From: CAYVQZ01 sp964453435
Lineage (GTDB): Bacteria > Abyssobacteria > SURF-5
Reading direction: 5' to 3'
Length of the DNA: 64,000 bases
Assembly: GCA_964453435.1 (NCBI GenBank)
Contig: CAYVQZ010000006.1
Span: 1 to 64,000, forward strand
A program made the position numbers and the translations under genes. Below, piece after piece: positions 41,039 to 49,640 of this stretch. The notes beneath the pieces were generated by a model. The model saw only the letters and a list, made by a program, of their open reading frames with translations, was not told the DNA's origin and did not search any database. Every line of letters starts with the position of its first letter. The first letter of the stretch is position 1.

Positions 41039-42262
41039 ATGAGAGAAGTTGCAATAATCGGCGTAGGCATGACCAGGTTCGGAAAGTTTCCGGACAAGAG
41101 CATAAAAGCCCTTGTGAGAGAAGCTGCCGAAGAGGCGCTGGCGGACTCCGGCCTCAAGAAAAGCGACATGCAGGCGGCATATGTGGGAAACGCCGTCGCC
41201 GGTTTGATGACAGGCCAGGAAATGATACGGGGACAGGTGACTCTGAGCGCAATGGGTATCGACGGCATTCCTGTTTTCAATATTGAGAGCGCCTGCGCGA
41301 GTTCTTCGTCCGCTTTTCACCTGGGTTGGACCGCCGTCGCGGCCGGGCTTCACGACTATGCGCTCATCGTTGGGTTTGAAAAGCTTTACGACGCAGACAA
41401 GCGCAAATCTTTCCGGGCGCTCGGAACCGGTGTCGACATAGAGATGTTTCGCGCGTTTCTTGAGCAAATGGCGGTTCAGGGGGATTCGCGAGAAGACGTG
41501 TTACGGGAAGGCAGCGGGGAGAAGCGCAGCGTTTTCATGGACATGTACGCGTTCTACACCAGACAATACATGGACCTGTACGGCCTGACACAGGAGCACT
41601 TCGCAAAGCTTTCGGTGAAAAGTCACAAAAACGGGGCCATGAATCCTCATGCCCAGTACCAAAAAGAGGTAACACTGGAGGAAGTGCTTCGTTCCGGCGA
41701 GGTCGCTTTTCCGCTTACACGAATGATGTGCTCGCCCATCGGCGACGGCGCCGCGGCCGCTGTCCTGTGTCCGCAATCCATGGCTTCCAGACACACGTCT
41801 CACTCCGTTACGGTGGCGGCATCCGTTGCGGGAAGCGGAATGTTGAACCACGAACCCGATAACACGTTGACGCGGCGTCTCGCGCCGAAAGCCTACGAGG
41901 TGGCAGGCATCGGTCCCGACGACATCGACCTCATTGAGGTGCATGACGCAACATCTCCGTCGGAAATCATGAGTCTGATCGAGCTTGGAATCTGTCCCGG
42001 AAAAGAATCGCCAAAGTGGATCGACGAGGGATATCTTGAAATCACGGGCCGAATGCCCACGAACACGTCGGGTGGGCTCGTGACGAAGGGGCATCCCGTC
42101 GGCGCGACGGGATGCGGCCAGATATACGAAGTCGTGAAGCAGCTGCAGGGCCGGGCGGACAGGCGGCAAGTGGCGCGCGCCAAGGTTGGAATGACCCATA
42201 ATGGCGGCGGAATAATCGGCGCCGACGCCGCTTCCATGACGCTGCATATTTTCAAGCGCTGA
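41039..42262 (+). CDS. Thiolase of the SCP-x / lipid-transfer type
   Basis: A 407-residue thiolase-superfamily enzyme, probably cleaving or forming a 3-ketoacyl-CoA. The nucleophile is Cys86 in NIESACASSSSAFHLG; the histidine motif is IEVHDATSPSEI and the C-terminal motif is GLVTKGHPVGATGCGQIYE with THNGGG. The 'VHD...HPVGATG...HNGGG' set is that of SCP-x/DitF-type thiolases, used for branched or sterol/terpenoid side chains, rather than of FadA. ATG 41039 has GAGGG 8 bases upstream. First gene of an operon with a SnoaL-like protein, CoA ligase and two acyl-CoA dehydrogenases. The partner DUF35 OB-fold protein often adjacent to such thiolases is missing. Confidence 0.88.
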   Translation: MREVAIIGVGMTRFGKFPDKSIKALVREAAEEALADSGLKKSDMQAAYVGNAVAGLMTGQEMIRGQVTLSAMGIDGIPVFNIESACASSSSAFHLGWTAVAAGLHDYALIVGFEKLYDADKRKSFRALGTGVDIEMFRAFLEQMAVQGDSREDVLREGSGEKRSVFMDMYAFYTRQYMDLYGLTQEHFAKLSVKSHKNGAMNPHAQYQKEVTLEEVLRSGEVAFPLTRMMCSPIGDGAAAAVLCPQSMASRHTSHSVTVAASVAGSGMLNHEPDNTLTRRLAPKAYEVAGIGPDDIDLIEVHDATSPSEIMSLIELGICPGKESPKWIDEGYLEITGRMPTNTSGGLVTKGHPVGATGCGQIYEVVKQLQGRADRRQVARAKVGMTHNGGGIIGADAASMTLHIFKR

Positions 42263-42347
42263 ACCCCTTTCGATTGAAGGGACGAATTTCCTAAGTGTGT
42301 GAAGTTGAACCACATCGGCGGACAATCCATCTCGGGAGAAAACAGTA

Positions 42348-42833
42348 ATGGCGGAGATTTTCGAACAGCGCATTCGGAGGCTTGAGGATATTGAATCGAT
42401 AAAGAGACTGAAGGCCCGCTACTGTTATTTGGTGGATGCCGGAATAGGCGGCGATGAATCCAAGTGGGACGAGCTCATGGCTTGCTTCACCGACGATGCG
42501 CGAGCTGATTTTGAGTTCTACGGCGTTCACGAAGGAAAACGAGCCGTTGCGGCATTTTTCAAGGAAATCGTTGCTTCAGCCCTCTCCTATTCTGCGCATA
42601 TGGTAACCAATCCGCTGATTGAAGTTAACGGAGACACGGCAACCGGCAAATGGTACTTTCATGTGCCCTGCACCGGGAGAGCAACGAATACGGCCGGTTG
42701 GCTGCAAGGGAGATACGAAGAAGAGTATGTGCGAATCGACCGCCAGTGGAAATGGAAGTCGATCACCACACGCTTCGACCACATCACACCCTTTGATGAG
42801 GGATGGGTCAAAACCCGATTCGCAAGCATGTGA
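42348..42833 (+). CDS. SnoaL/NTF2-like protein
   Basis: A 161-residue cone-shaped NTF2-fold protein of the SnoaL_4 type. Features are RIRRLEDIESIKRLKARYCY (helix 1, 'D...I..l...Y'), DELMACFTDDARADFEFYGV, the histidine in YSAHMVTNPLIEVNGDTATG and the C-terminal strands KWKSITTRFDHITPF. Relatives include bile-acid 7-alpha-dehydratase BaiE and various dehydratases or isomerases on polycyclic CoA esters. The position between an SCP-x-type thiolase and a CoA ligase fits a hydratase, dehydratase or isomerase step. GGGAG precedes the ATG. Confidence 0.75.
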   Translation: MAEIFEQRIRRLEDIESIKRLKARYCYLVDAGIGGDESKWDELMACFTDDARADFEFYGVHEGKRAVAAFFKEIVASALSYSAHMVTNPLIEVNGDTATGKWYFHVPCTGRATNTAGWLQGRYEEEYVRIDRQWKWKSITTRFDHITPFDEGWVKTRFASM

Positions 42834-42927
42834 GAAACTCACAGCGCTCACAGGAGATTCCACGAAAGAATTCTTTGCGGGGTTCGCTCATCCCAAATAA
42901 GAACATTCCGCCTCGGGAGGAAATCGA

Positions 42928-44295
42928 ATGCATCAGGCCGACCGAAAATATTGGGACATGGAAATCGAACCCATGTTGAATACGCCTCGTATGCGCGAGA
43001 TTCAGTGGGAGAAGCTGCAGAAGGCGATAAAATACTGTTACGAAAACGTCCCCTTTGACAGGAAAAGGATGGACAAGGCGGGGGTCAAGCCCGAAGATAT
43101 TCGCTCATTCACTGAGTTTGCAAGAGCGATTCCTCATGCCGGACAGGCCGAATTTCGCGATGTCATAACGGAAGCCGGCATGGATATCGACAAAGTTTTT
43201 CATAGCCTGCTGGGAAAAGCAAGGCTCGATGACCTCTACGTGCTTACGACCACCTCGGGAACGACCGGAGTGCCGACTCCGTACCCCGTATTCAAGAAAT
43301 CGTTGAACAGGCAAGCCGAACTCTTTGGAAGAATCGGTTGGCGCATCGGCATTCGGCCCGGCGACCGTCTTGCAGTTTGCTTTGGCTTGAGCATGCACGC
43401 CGCCGGCACACCGCACCTTTTCTGGTTTCAAAAATACCCCGGAATCACCCTGATCCCGATAGGCGCCGAGGCCGGAGCAGAACGTATTTTGAAATTCATG
43501 AAGTTGTTCAAAGCAAACGTCTTCAGCGGCACTCCCTCACTCGCTCTCCACCTTCTCGAACGCGCGCCCGAAGTGCTGGGTGAGCCGATAAGAAACCTCG
43601 GCGTCAAAATACTCCTCTGCGGCGCTGAGCCGGGCGCCGGTATCATGGAGGTTCGCGAGCGTCTGGAGGCCGAGTTCGGCGCAAAGGTCTTTGACGCCGG
43701 CGCCGGCTACGGTTGCTCCTGCGACTATCCCGTTTACCAGGGAATGCACTGGGTGGCCGACGATTACTGTTATTACGAACTGGTCGACCCCGAGACGAAG
43801 GAATCCGTTCCTTTGGAGCACGGCGCGACCGGCCTGGCCGTGTTCACACCTCTCGAACCGGAGTCGGCCATGTTCTTTTTCAACCTGCGCTTCACATTGA
43901 GTGATATCCATCAGGTGTTTACCGAGCCGTGTCCCTGCGGGCGCAGCGGCTTCCGCTATAAAATCGTGGGCAGGGTTGACGACATGTTAAAGGTGAAGGG
44001 AGTGCCTGTCTACCCGGCTGCCATCGAAGGGGTCGTTCACTCATTTGTTCCCCGTGTCACGGGCGCCTTCCGGATACTCCTCGAGGAACCGCCGCCCCGA
44101 GTCGTCCCTCCGTTGAAACTCAAAGTCGAGTATGGAGAGGGAATGACAGAAGCCAGCTTGCCAGCGTTGGAGGAGGAAATGCGGGAAAAGATGCACAAGC
44201 AGCTTAAGATTCGCCCCGCAATAACCTGGCTCAAACCGAACACTCTGGAACGAGCAACCAAAAAGACAAATCTCCTGGAAAAGTCATATGAATGA
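42928..44295 (+). CDS. Phenylacetate-CoA ligase-type (PaaK family) AMP-forming ligase
   Basis: A 455-residue acyl-adenylate-forming enzyme. The P-loop-like VLTTTSGTTGVPTPYPV (about residues 107-123) is the PaaK variant of the AMP-binding motif. The initial YWDMEIEPMLNTPRMREIQW resembles the PaaK N-terminus. VKILLCGAEPG, GAGYGCSCDYPVYQG and the C-terminal hinge YKIVGRVDDMLKVKGVPVYP fit. It activates a carboxylic acid, probably aromatic or alicyclic, to its CoA ester. CGGGAGGAAA lies before the ATG, and its end overlaps the next gene by 8 bases. Confidence 0.88.
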   Translation: MHQADRKYWDMEIEPMLNTPRMREIQWEKLQKAIKYCYENVPFDRKRMDKAGVKPEDIRSFTEFARAIPHAGQAEFRDVITEAGMDIDKVFHSLLGKARLDDLYVLTTTSGTTGVPTPYPVFKKSLNRQAELFGRIGWRIGIRPGDRLAVCFGLSMHAAGTPHLFWFQKYPGITLIPIGAEAGAERILKFMKLFKANVFSGTPSLALHLLERAPEVLGEPIRNLGVKILLCGAEPGAGIMEVRERLEAEFGAKVFDAGAGYGCSCDYPVYQGMHWVADDYCYYELVDPETKESVPLEHGATGLAVFTPLEPESAMFFFNLRFTLSDIHQVFTEPCPCGRSGFRYKIVGRVDDMLKVKGVPVYPAAIEGVVHSFVPRVTGAFRILLEEPPPRVVPPLKLKVEYGEGMTEASLPALEEEMREKMHKQLKIRPAITWLKPNTLERATKKTNLLEKSYE

Positions 44296-45775
44296 GTCGG
44301 CGCTGCACAAGACCGGACAGATGCCGCTTTGCTATGGCCTCATGTCGGATTCGCCGGACGTTTTGGAAAAGATACCCGCGTTGCATTTTGTAAGCCGCTA
44401 TTTTCCCGATTACGTCCGCTCCGTCGAAGAATCGCAGCTTTTCGCCCGAAAATTTGCGCGAGAGCACATTCTTCCGCGGTCACTCGATGTTGACAAAAAA
44501 GCATCGTCGAACCCGACATACGTTGACTGGGACTACGTCAGAGAGGGGATGCGTCACGGTTTCTGGACCCGCTTCTTGCCAAAATCCGTGGGGGGAGGCG
44601 GAAAGCGCGCTCTCGATGCGTTTGTCAACTGTGAGGAAATGTGCGCGGCTGATGTTGCGCTCACGGCCCTGCTTGTTTTCAATTTTTTTGGATTTGCTGC
44701 CGCCGCATGCGCAGGCAATCCCGGCGTTATGCTGCGTGAAATGCAGGCTATGAAAAAAGCCGAAAGGAAGGGGGAGCCTCTCTTTTATGCATGGGCGATT
44801 ACGGAACCGTCGGCCGGCTCGGACGTGGAAGACCCGGAGGCCCTCCAAAAGGCAAGGATGAGCATTAGCGCAACGAAAGTCCCCGGCGGTTATCGGGTGA
44901 ATGGGCGGAAATGCTTTATCACGATGGGGTCTCTCGCGCATCGAATTGTTTTCAATGCGCCAACTGACCCTGCGTGCCCACTCGAGACTTCGGCGACATT
45001 CTATGTCACCTCCGACAGACAAGGGTTCAGTGTCGGCCGTGTCGAAAGAAAGTGCGGGCATAAGGCAAAACCTACGGCCGAATTAATTTTCGAGGATGTC
45101 TTTATACCGGAAGAAGATTGCTGGATGAAAGAGGGCGCCGGTATCGAGCACACGCTCGAGATTCTATCAATCACGCGCGGATTAGTCGGCGCTCTCGGGG
45201 TCGGCGTGGGACGCGGCGCCCTCGAACGAACCATACAATATGCATTTCAAAAACAAGTCAAGGGACATCGTCTCTTGGAAGAAGACTGGGTCCAAATGGA
45301 AATAGCGGACATGCTGCAACTGCTCAATGCGGCCCGGCAATCCTACGCAAGCGTGGGCCTCGCCATGGATGCCATAGGTCTCTTCGGTCTCTTCCAAAAG
45401 CCCGGGCTGCAGGCGGCGCTCAAATTGCTGCCCGAACAGTTGGCCCGTTCCGAACAAGTGCAGAAAGCGCTCTCAGGCGAATGGATTCACGAACTTTTCA
45501 AGAGGTTGAAGAGAAAAGCCGTACCAAAGGATGTCGTCAACTATTTCTTGCGTGTGGGGTCCGCCGCAAAGGTGAACGGAACAGACACCGGGATGCAGGT
45601 AGCCTCAAGGTGCCTCGATATTGTGGGATTAGACGGAGCGGCATGTCGATGGGGAATCGAAAAAATATTCCGGGACGCCAAAGTAACACAGATATATGAG
45701 GGCACGAATCAGCTCAATCGCAAGGAAGTATTCAAGGGGGAAGTGGCCCATCGGTTCGACATCTTGACTGTTTGA
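44288..45775 (+). CDS. Acyl-CoA dehydrogenase (catalytic glutamate present)
   Basis: A 495-residue acyl-CoA dehydrogenase, longer than the usual ~380. FAD-contact segments are FYAWAITEPSAGSDVEDPEA and the FITMGS...-like CFITMGSLAHRIV. The C-terminal QIYEGTNQLNR places the catalytic base at Glu471, as in short/medium-chain enzymes. Extra length lies in an N-terminal ~60-residue extension and a helical insert around residues 380-430 (LLPEQLARSEQVQKAL). It starts inside the ligase gene, so the two are coupled. Electrons would go to ETF, encoded at 17.7-19.8 kb. Confidence 0.9.
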   Translation: MNESALHKTGQMPLCYGLMSDSPDVLEKIPALHFVSRYFPDYVRSVEESQLFARKFAREHILPRSLDVDKKASSNPTYVDWDYVREGMRHGFWTRFLPKSVGGGGKRALDAFVNCEEMCAADVALTALLVFNFFGFAAAACAGNPGVMLREMQAMKKAERKGEPLFYAWAITEPSAGSDVEDPEALQKARMSISATKVPGGYRVNGRKCFITMGSLAHRIVFNAPTDPACPLETSATFYVTSDRQGFSVGRVERKCGHKAKPTAELIFEDVFIPEEDCWMKEGAGIEHTLEILSITRGLVGALGVGVGRGALERTIQYAFQKQVKGHRLLEEDWVQMEIADMLQLLNAARQSYASVGLAMDAIGLFGLFQKPGLQAALKLLPEQLARSEQVQKALSGEWIHELFKRLKRKAVPKDVVNYFLRVGSAAKVNGTDTGMQVASRCLDIVGLDGAACRWGIEKIFRDAKVTQIYEGTNQLNRKEVFKGEVAHRFDILTV

Positions 45776-45866
45776 TAGCCTGAGCGGTCGGCTTCGTCAC
45801 AGACATCCGCCTTCTCCCTGCTACGGAAAAATCTGAAAAGACGAAAAATGAAGTAAACGGTACGCA

Positions 45867-47003
45867 ATGGAAGAATATAGACAGATTCTGGAAGTCTGCA
45901 ACAAGTTTGTTCAGAGGGACGTGGCGCCAAAAGCTTCCGAGGCCGACCAGAATTCCGATTTCGCCTTTCCGAGAAGGATGCTCAATAAACTCTCCGAGTT
46001 GGAATTGCTGGGGATCATCACGCCGGAGGAGCTTGGGGGAACAGGCCTCGGCGCTCTTCCCGCAGCTTTCACCCTAGATGCTCTGGCAAATGGTTGTGCA
46101 AGCGTTGCCGTGGCGCTTGCCTATCACTTTTGCGCTCAAACAGCGCTTCTCCACAAGGAATTAAACAACGAGGCCGGGCTTGGGACGCAGACCTCCTCCG
46201 GGGCCGCATTGGGTACGTGCGTATTTCCCTCCCGGCAGCCTCCCTCGCAGAATGATGAAGAAACGCTTGCCCTCGAGCTCGGTGGAGACGGCTTCGTTCT
46301 GCACGGAACGGCCGGTTTTGTGCCCGCTGCCGGCCTTGCCTCCTTTTTGGTGGTCTTTGCGAAACCCCGGCATGACCTCATAAATGGACCCCTAACATGC
46401 CTTATCGTGTCACTTGACCGGGAGGGTGTCGCGGTCGGAGAATCGGAAAATTTTGGAGGCCTGAAGGCTGTTCCTATAAACCCGGTGATGTTCGACCACG
46501 TTGAAATCGACTTCGATGATATCATTGGGGAACCGGACAATGCCGAGGGCATTCTGTCCGAGGCACATCATGCTTTGCACGCGTTTCTTGCAGCGACAGC
46601 CATGGGAGTCGGCAGAAGCGCGTATCAGAAGGCGTTCAACTACGCGCGCGAACGCTACCAGTATGGGAAAATCATCGCTTGGCACCAACCCATTCAACGA
46701 ATGCTCGGGAAGATGTTGATTTCCCTGCATGCCGGGACCGCGACCTATATTGCGGCTCTGCGCGGCGATTTTCCTTCCGGCCTTTTCGGCAGGCCAGCGG
46801 GAGCTTACGCAAAAGTGTTCTGCACAAACGCATCCCTGGAGGTGGTCCTCGACGCCGTTCAAATCCACGGCGGATACGGTTACATGCAGGATTACGGAGT
46901 GGAAAAGCTTATGAGGGATGCTAAAATGCTTCAGCTTCTGGACGCGCAAAACCCGATTCTGGAAATTGAAGCCGCAGTCGAGGAACTGAAGAAATTCGAT
47001 TGA
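45867..47003 (+). CDS. Acyl-CoA dehydrogenase with Asp in place of the catalytic Glu
   Basis: A 378-residue protein of normal acyl-CoA dehydrogenase length. It has the N-terminal helical domain, FTLDALANGCASVAVALAYH, the helix ARERYQYGKIIAWHQPIQRM and the ending IHGGYGYMQDYGVEKLMRDA, which are family signatures. Where relatives have 'QIYEGT' it reads LQLLDAQN, putting Asp359 at the base position, and no glutamate is seen in the helix G position used by isovaleryl-CoA-type enzymes. The flavin segment is also unusual (LEGD-like LELGGDGFVLHGTAGFVPAA). It may act on an unusual substrate or be a non-catalytic partner. 91 bp after the previous gene. Confidence 0.85.
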   Translation: MEEYRQILEVCNKFVQRDVAPKASEADQNSDFAFPRRMLNKLSELELLGIITPEELGGTGLGALPAAFTLDALANGCASVAVALAYHFCAQTALLHKELNNEAGLGTQTSSGAALGTCVFPSRQPPSQNDEETLALELGGDGFVLHGTAGFVPAAGLASFLVVFAKPRHDLINGPLTCLIVSLDREGVAVGESENFGGLKAVPINPVMFDHVEIDFDDIIGEPDNAEGILSEAHHALHAFLAATAMGVGRSAYQKAFNYARERYQYGKIIAWHQPIQRMLGKMLISLHAGTATYIAALRGDFPSGLFGRPAGAYAKVFCTNASLEVVLDAVQIHGGYGYMQDYGVEKLMRDAKMLQLLDAQNPILEIEAAVEELKKFD

Positions 47004-47012
47004 GCCGGCCAG

Positions 47013-49322
47013 CTAACTTTCGACAGGCAATGTTATTGTCACTGTGGTTCCCTGGTTCACTTCACTGCTGACAGTCATAGTCCCGCCGTGGGCTTGAATG
47101 ATGTTTCTACAGATTGAAATTCCCAGGCCGGTGCCCTGATTTTTGGTGGTGAAGAATGGGTCAAAAATTCGACCCAGATTTTCCTCTTCGATTCCGCAAC
47201 CTGTATCGGATATGCGCATCTCCAACAGCGCCGAGCCTTCCGGATCAATGAACCGGGTTGAAATTCTCAGGTCGCCACCATCCGGCATTGCCTCAACAGA
47301 GTTTGCTATGAGATTTACGAGGACCCGGTTGAACTTTGCGACATCGACAGAAATCTCTTTTTCTGCGTATTCCAGGTTCACATGGACTCTCACCGTCTCG
47401 AGCTTATTCCGCATGCTCCCGAGCGCCTGTCGAACAACTTCCCGAAGCGGCCAGTATGTGCGTTCCAGTTGAATCGGCTTGGAATATTCCAACAGTTCCG
47501 TTACGATTCCGTTGAGCAGGTTAATGCCGTGCTTGACCTCGCCGATTATTTCTCTCTTCTCTTCATCTTTCCCTATTCCCTTGTCAAGCGTATCGATGCC
47601 CATCCGTATATTCTGCAATGGATTGCGTATCTCATGGGCGACAATTGATATCAAGCGTCCGATTGCCGCGAGGTTCTCCGCTTGCCTGAGTTCGGCAACC
47701 TTCTTCTTCACTGTCGCTTCGAGCGCATGGGAAAGCCTGCGATATCTCTTCTCACTCCGTTTCAGCGCCTCGAGGCTTCGACTATTCTGGAGAGCGATGG
47801 CAGCGTGGTCGGCAAAGGCCGAGGCCAGTTCGGCGTCACGCTCGGTGAATCCGCCGGGTTTATTCGCCAAGCCGATCAAGCCTACTGCCTCTTTATTCAG
47901 GATCAGTGGCGCAAACATCACGCTAACGAGTTCGGCATGTCCGGTGGGCATGAGCTGTTCCCATTCAGAGCCTCTGAAATTGTTCTCGTAGATCGCCTTT
48001 TTCGACAGGTACGCTTCAGCGCGCAACCCTCGAACCGGCATTGGAAGGCTCGGGTCTACTCTGCACGGAAGCCCCCCCGAATCCAGAAACAGCAATTCAT
48101 TTTGGCTGCCGTCCTGCGACAGCAGAGCTATGTAGCCGGCAGTAGCGCCAACCAGCTCTTTGCAGGAGTCAAATATCTCTCGCGCCGACCGTGCGAATTC
48201 TTGATTTGACAAAACTGCTTTTGAACTCTTCAGCAGGGCGTCCATTTCGTCCGAATGCCTGCGCGATTCATCCAACGAGAAACGCAATTTTTCCTCGGCA
48301 CGCTTTCGTTCCGTTATATCGATGTGGGCAATGACCGCCCAATTTTGTCCGGCATGCGTGAATGGAGTGGCAAAGAGCTGAAACCATCGCTCTTCCTGCG
48401 GGCCAGAACACGGATATTCAAATTCGAACCGGGCCGTTTGTCCTGAAAGCACAGCGCTTAAGCCTTCGCGGACAGGGTGCGGATTATCAACCGATTCGTT
48501 TTCCTCCGAACGGCAAACAGCCAGGTAGTCCGCTCCCACACAGTAGTTCTGGTCCGCAAGACCGTTCTCATTTGCGAACTCGACCCATGCCTGATTGACC
48601 ATGGTGATTCGCCCGTACTGGTCAAGAACAGCAATGTTTGCAGAGAGAGCGTCCAACGCTGATTGAACGAATTCACGTGACATTTCCGAGAAAACCTTTT
48701 CCCTTCGAAGTTCCTCTTCAATCAGCTTACGCTCAGCGATTTCCTGCCGCAGTTGTTCATTTACGTTTCGCAACTCGGCCGTCCGAGACTCGACAAGGGC
48801 TTCGAGCCCCCGAGCATATCTCTTTATTTCCGCCTCGGCTCTCATACGTTCTGTGACGTCAACCAGGCACAGAACAAGGCCCTCGACTTCACCTGACGCG
48901 TTCTTTACCGGCTGGAGGCTCCAATCCCAATAGGTGACACCGCGTTCAGGGTGTTCAGCGTATTCAAACGGTTTCGCCCGAACCGAAAAAGGTTGTCCCG
49001 TCGCTATCACCGACTGAAAAATCTTTTCGTTCTCTTCGTGCGGATAAAGGTCAAAATGCTTCTTTCCAACAAAGAATTCCGGTGTCCGCCCGTCCGCCTC
49101 GGCATATGCGCGGTTTACCCGAAGGAACGTAAACTCTTTGTCCATATATGCGATGAGAGGATGCGCCGCCGAGAACATTCTATCGAGCAATTCAGAGATA
49201 TTTCGGGATTCATCATGAACTCGTTTCAGTTCCCGTTCCGACTCCTCGAGCGAAGAGACGCGGGCACGAAGCTTTTCGACTTCTTTGACGAGGTCGGCTT
49301 TCGTTTTCTTTGACCCTTGCAT
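47013..49322 (-). CDS. Orphan sensor histidine kinase (PAS-PAS-GAF-HisKA-HATPase)
   Basis: A 769-residue soluble sensor kinase. Order: N-terminal coiled coil (~1-45), PAS (~50-160, ending VLCLVDVTERMRAEAEIKRY), coiled coil, PAS (~215-340, ending AVIAHIDITERKRAEEKL), GAF (~365-520, GLIGLANKPGGFTERDAELA), HisKA with the phospho-acceptor His563 in SIVAHEIRNPLQNI, then the ATPase N, G1 and G2 boxes (NLIANSVEAMPDGG, ISDTGCGIEEENLGRIFDPF, and GTGLGISICRNII). No transmembrane segment, so it senses a cytoplasmic signal. No response regulator is adjacent. The ATG at 49322 is likely but has no clear ribosome-binding site; a longer start at 49400 is possible. Convergent with the acyl-CoA dehydrogenase, 9 bp away. 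Confidence 0.9.
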   Translation of the reverse strand: MQGSKKTKADLVKEVEKLRARVSSLEESERELKRVHDESRNISELLDRMFSAAHPLIAYMDKEFTFLRVNRAYAEADGRTPEFFVGKKHFDLYPHEENEKIFQSVIATGQPFSVRAKPFEYAEHPERGVTYWDWSLQPVKNASGEVEGLVLCLVDVTERMRAEAEIKRYARGLEALVESRTAELRNVNEQLRQEIAERKLIEEELRREKVFSEMSREFVQSALDALSANIAVLDQYGRITMVNQAWVEFANENGLADQNYCVGADYLAVCRSEENESVDNPHPVREGLSAVLSGQTARFEFEYPCSGPQEERWFQLFATPFTHAGQNWAVIAHIDITERKRAEEKLRFSLDESRRHSDEMDALLKSSKAVLSNQEFARSAREIFDSCKELVGATAGYIALLSQDGSQNELLFLDSGGLPCRVDPSLPMPVRGLRAEAYLSKKAIYENNFRGSEWEQLMPTGHAELVSVMFAPLILNKEAVGLIGLANKPGGFTERDAELASAFADHAAIALQNSRSLEALKRSEKRYRRLSHALEATVKKKVAELRQAENLAAIGRLISIVAHEIRNPLQNIRMGIDTLDKGIGKDEEKREIIGEVKHGINLLNGIVTELLEYSKPIQLERTYWPLREVVRQALGSMRNKLETVRVHVNLEYAEKEISVDVAKFNRVLVNLIANSVEAMPDGGDLRISTRFIDPEGSALLEMRISDTGCGIEEENLGRIFDPFFTTKNQGTGLGISICRNIIQAHGGTMTVSSEVNQGTTVTITLPVES

Positions 49323-49640
49323 GTCAGACTTTTTGGCGATGTTGCGGAGCGCCGAGTTGAAATTGTCGGCCCGGAAATGGTTTGCAGAACGCAAACACAA
49401 ACCCCTGCACGCTACTCCCTGCCGACTTTGTCTCGTTCAAGTAATTATACCCTCATTTCCGGGCAAATCTTAAAACGTTTTGGAGCGCCGGAGACGGCAT
49501 GTCTCATAACAACGATACCGCAAACTTGTTAAGAAATCATTAAACGCTGCAGGCAAATTCGGCGACACCGGTTGCGCCAGTCGTTTTGATTGAATCACTC
49601 ACTCGGGGAACGCCTCCAGAAAGGGCGGCGAATCGAACGC
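49323..49640. other. Spacer upstream of the histidine kinase, no gene seen
   Basis: 318 bp between the dehydratase subunit (ending 49641) and the kinase start. It is relatively AT-rich around 49520-49550 (TTAAGAAATCATTAAA), which could hold the kinase promoter, but no -35/-10 pair at proper spacing stands out. Confidence 0.4.
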
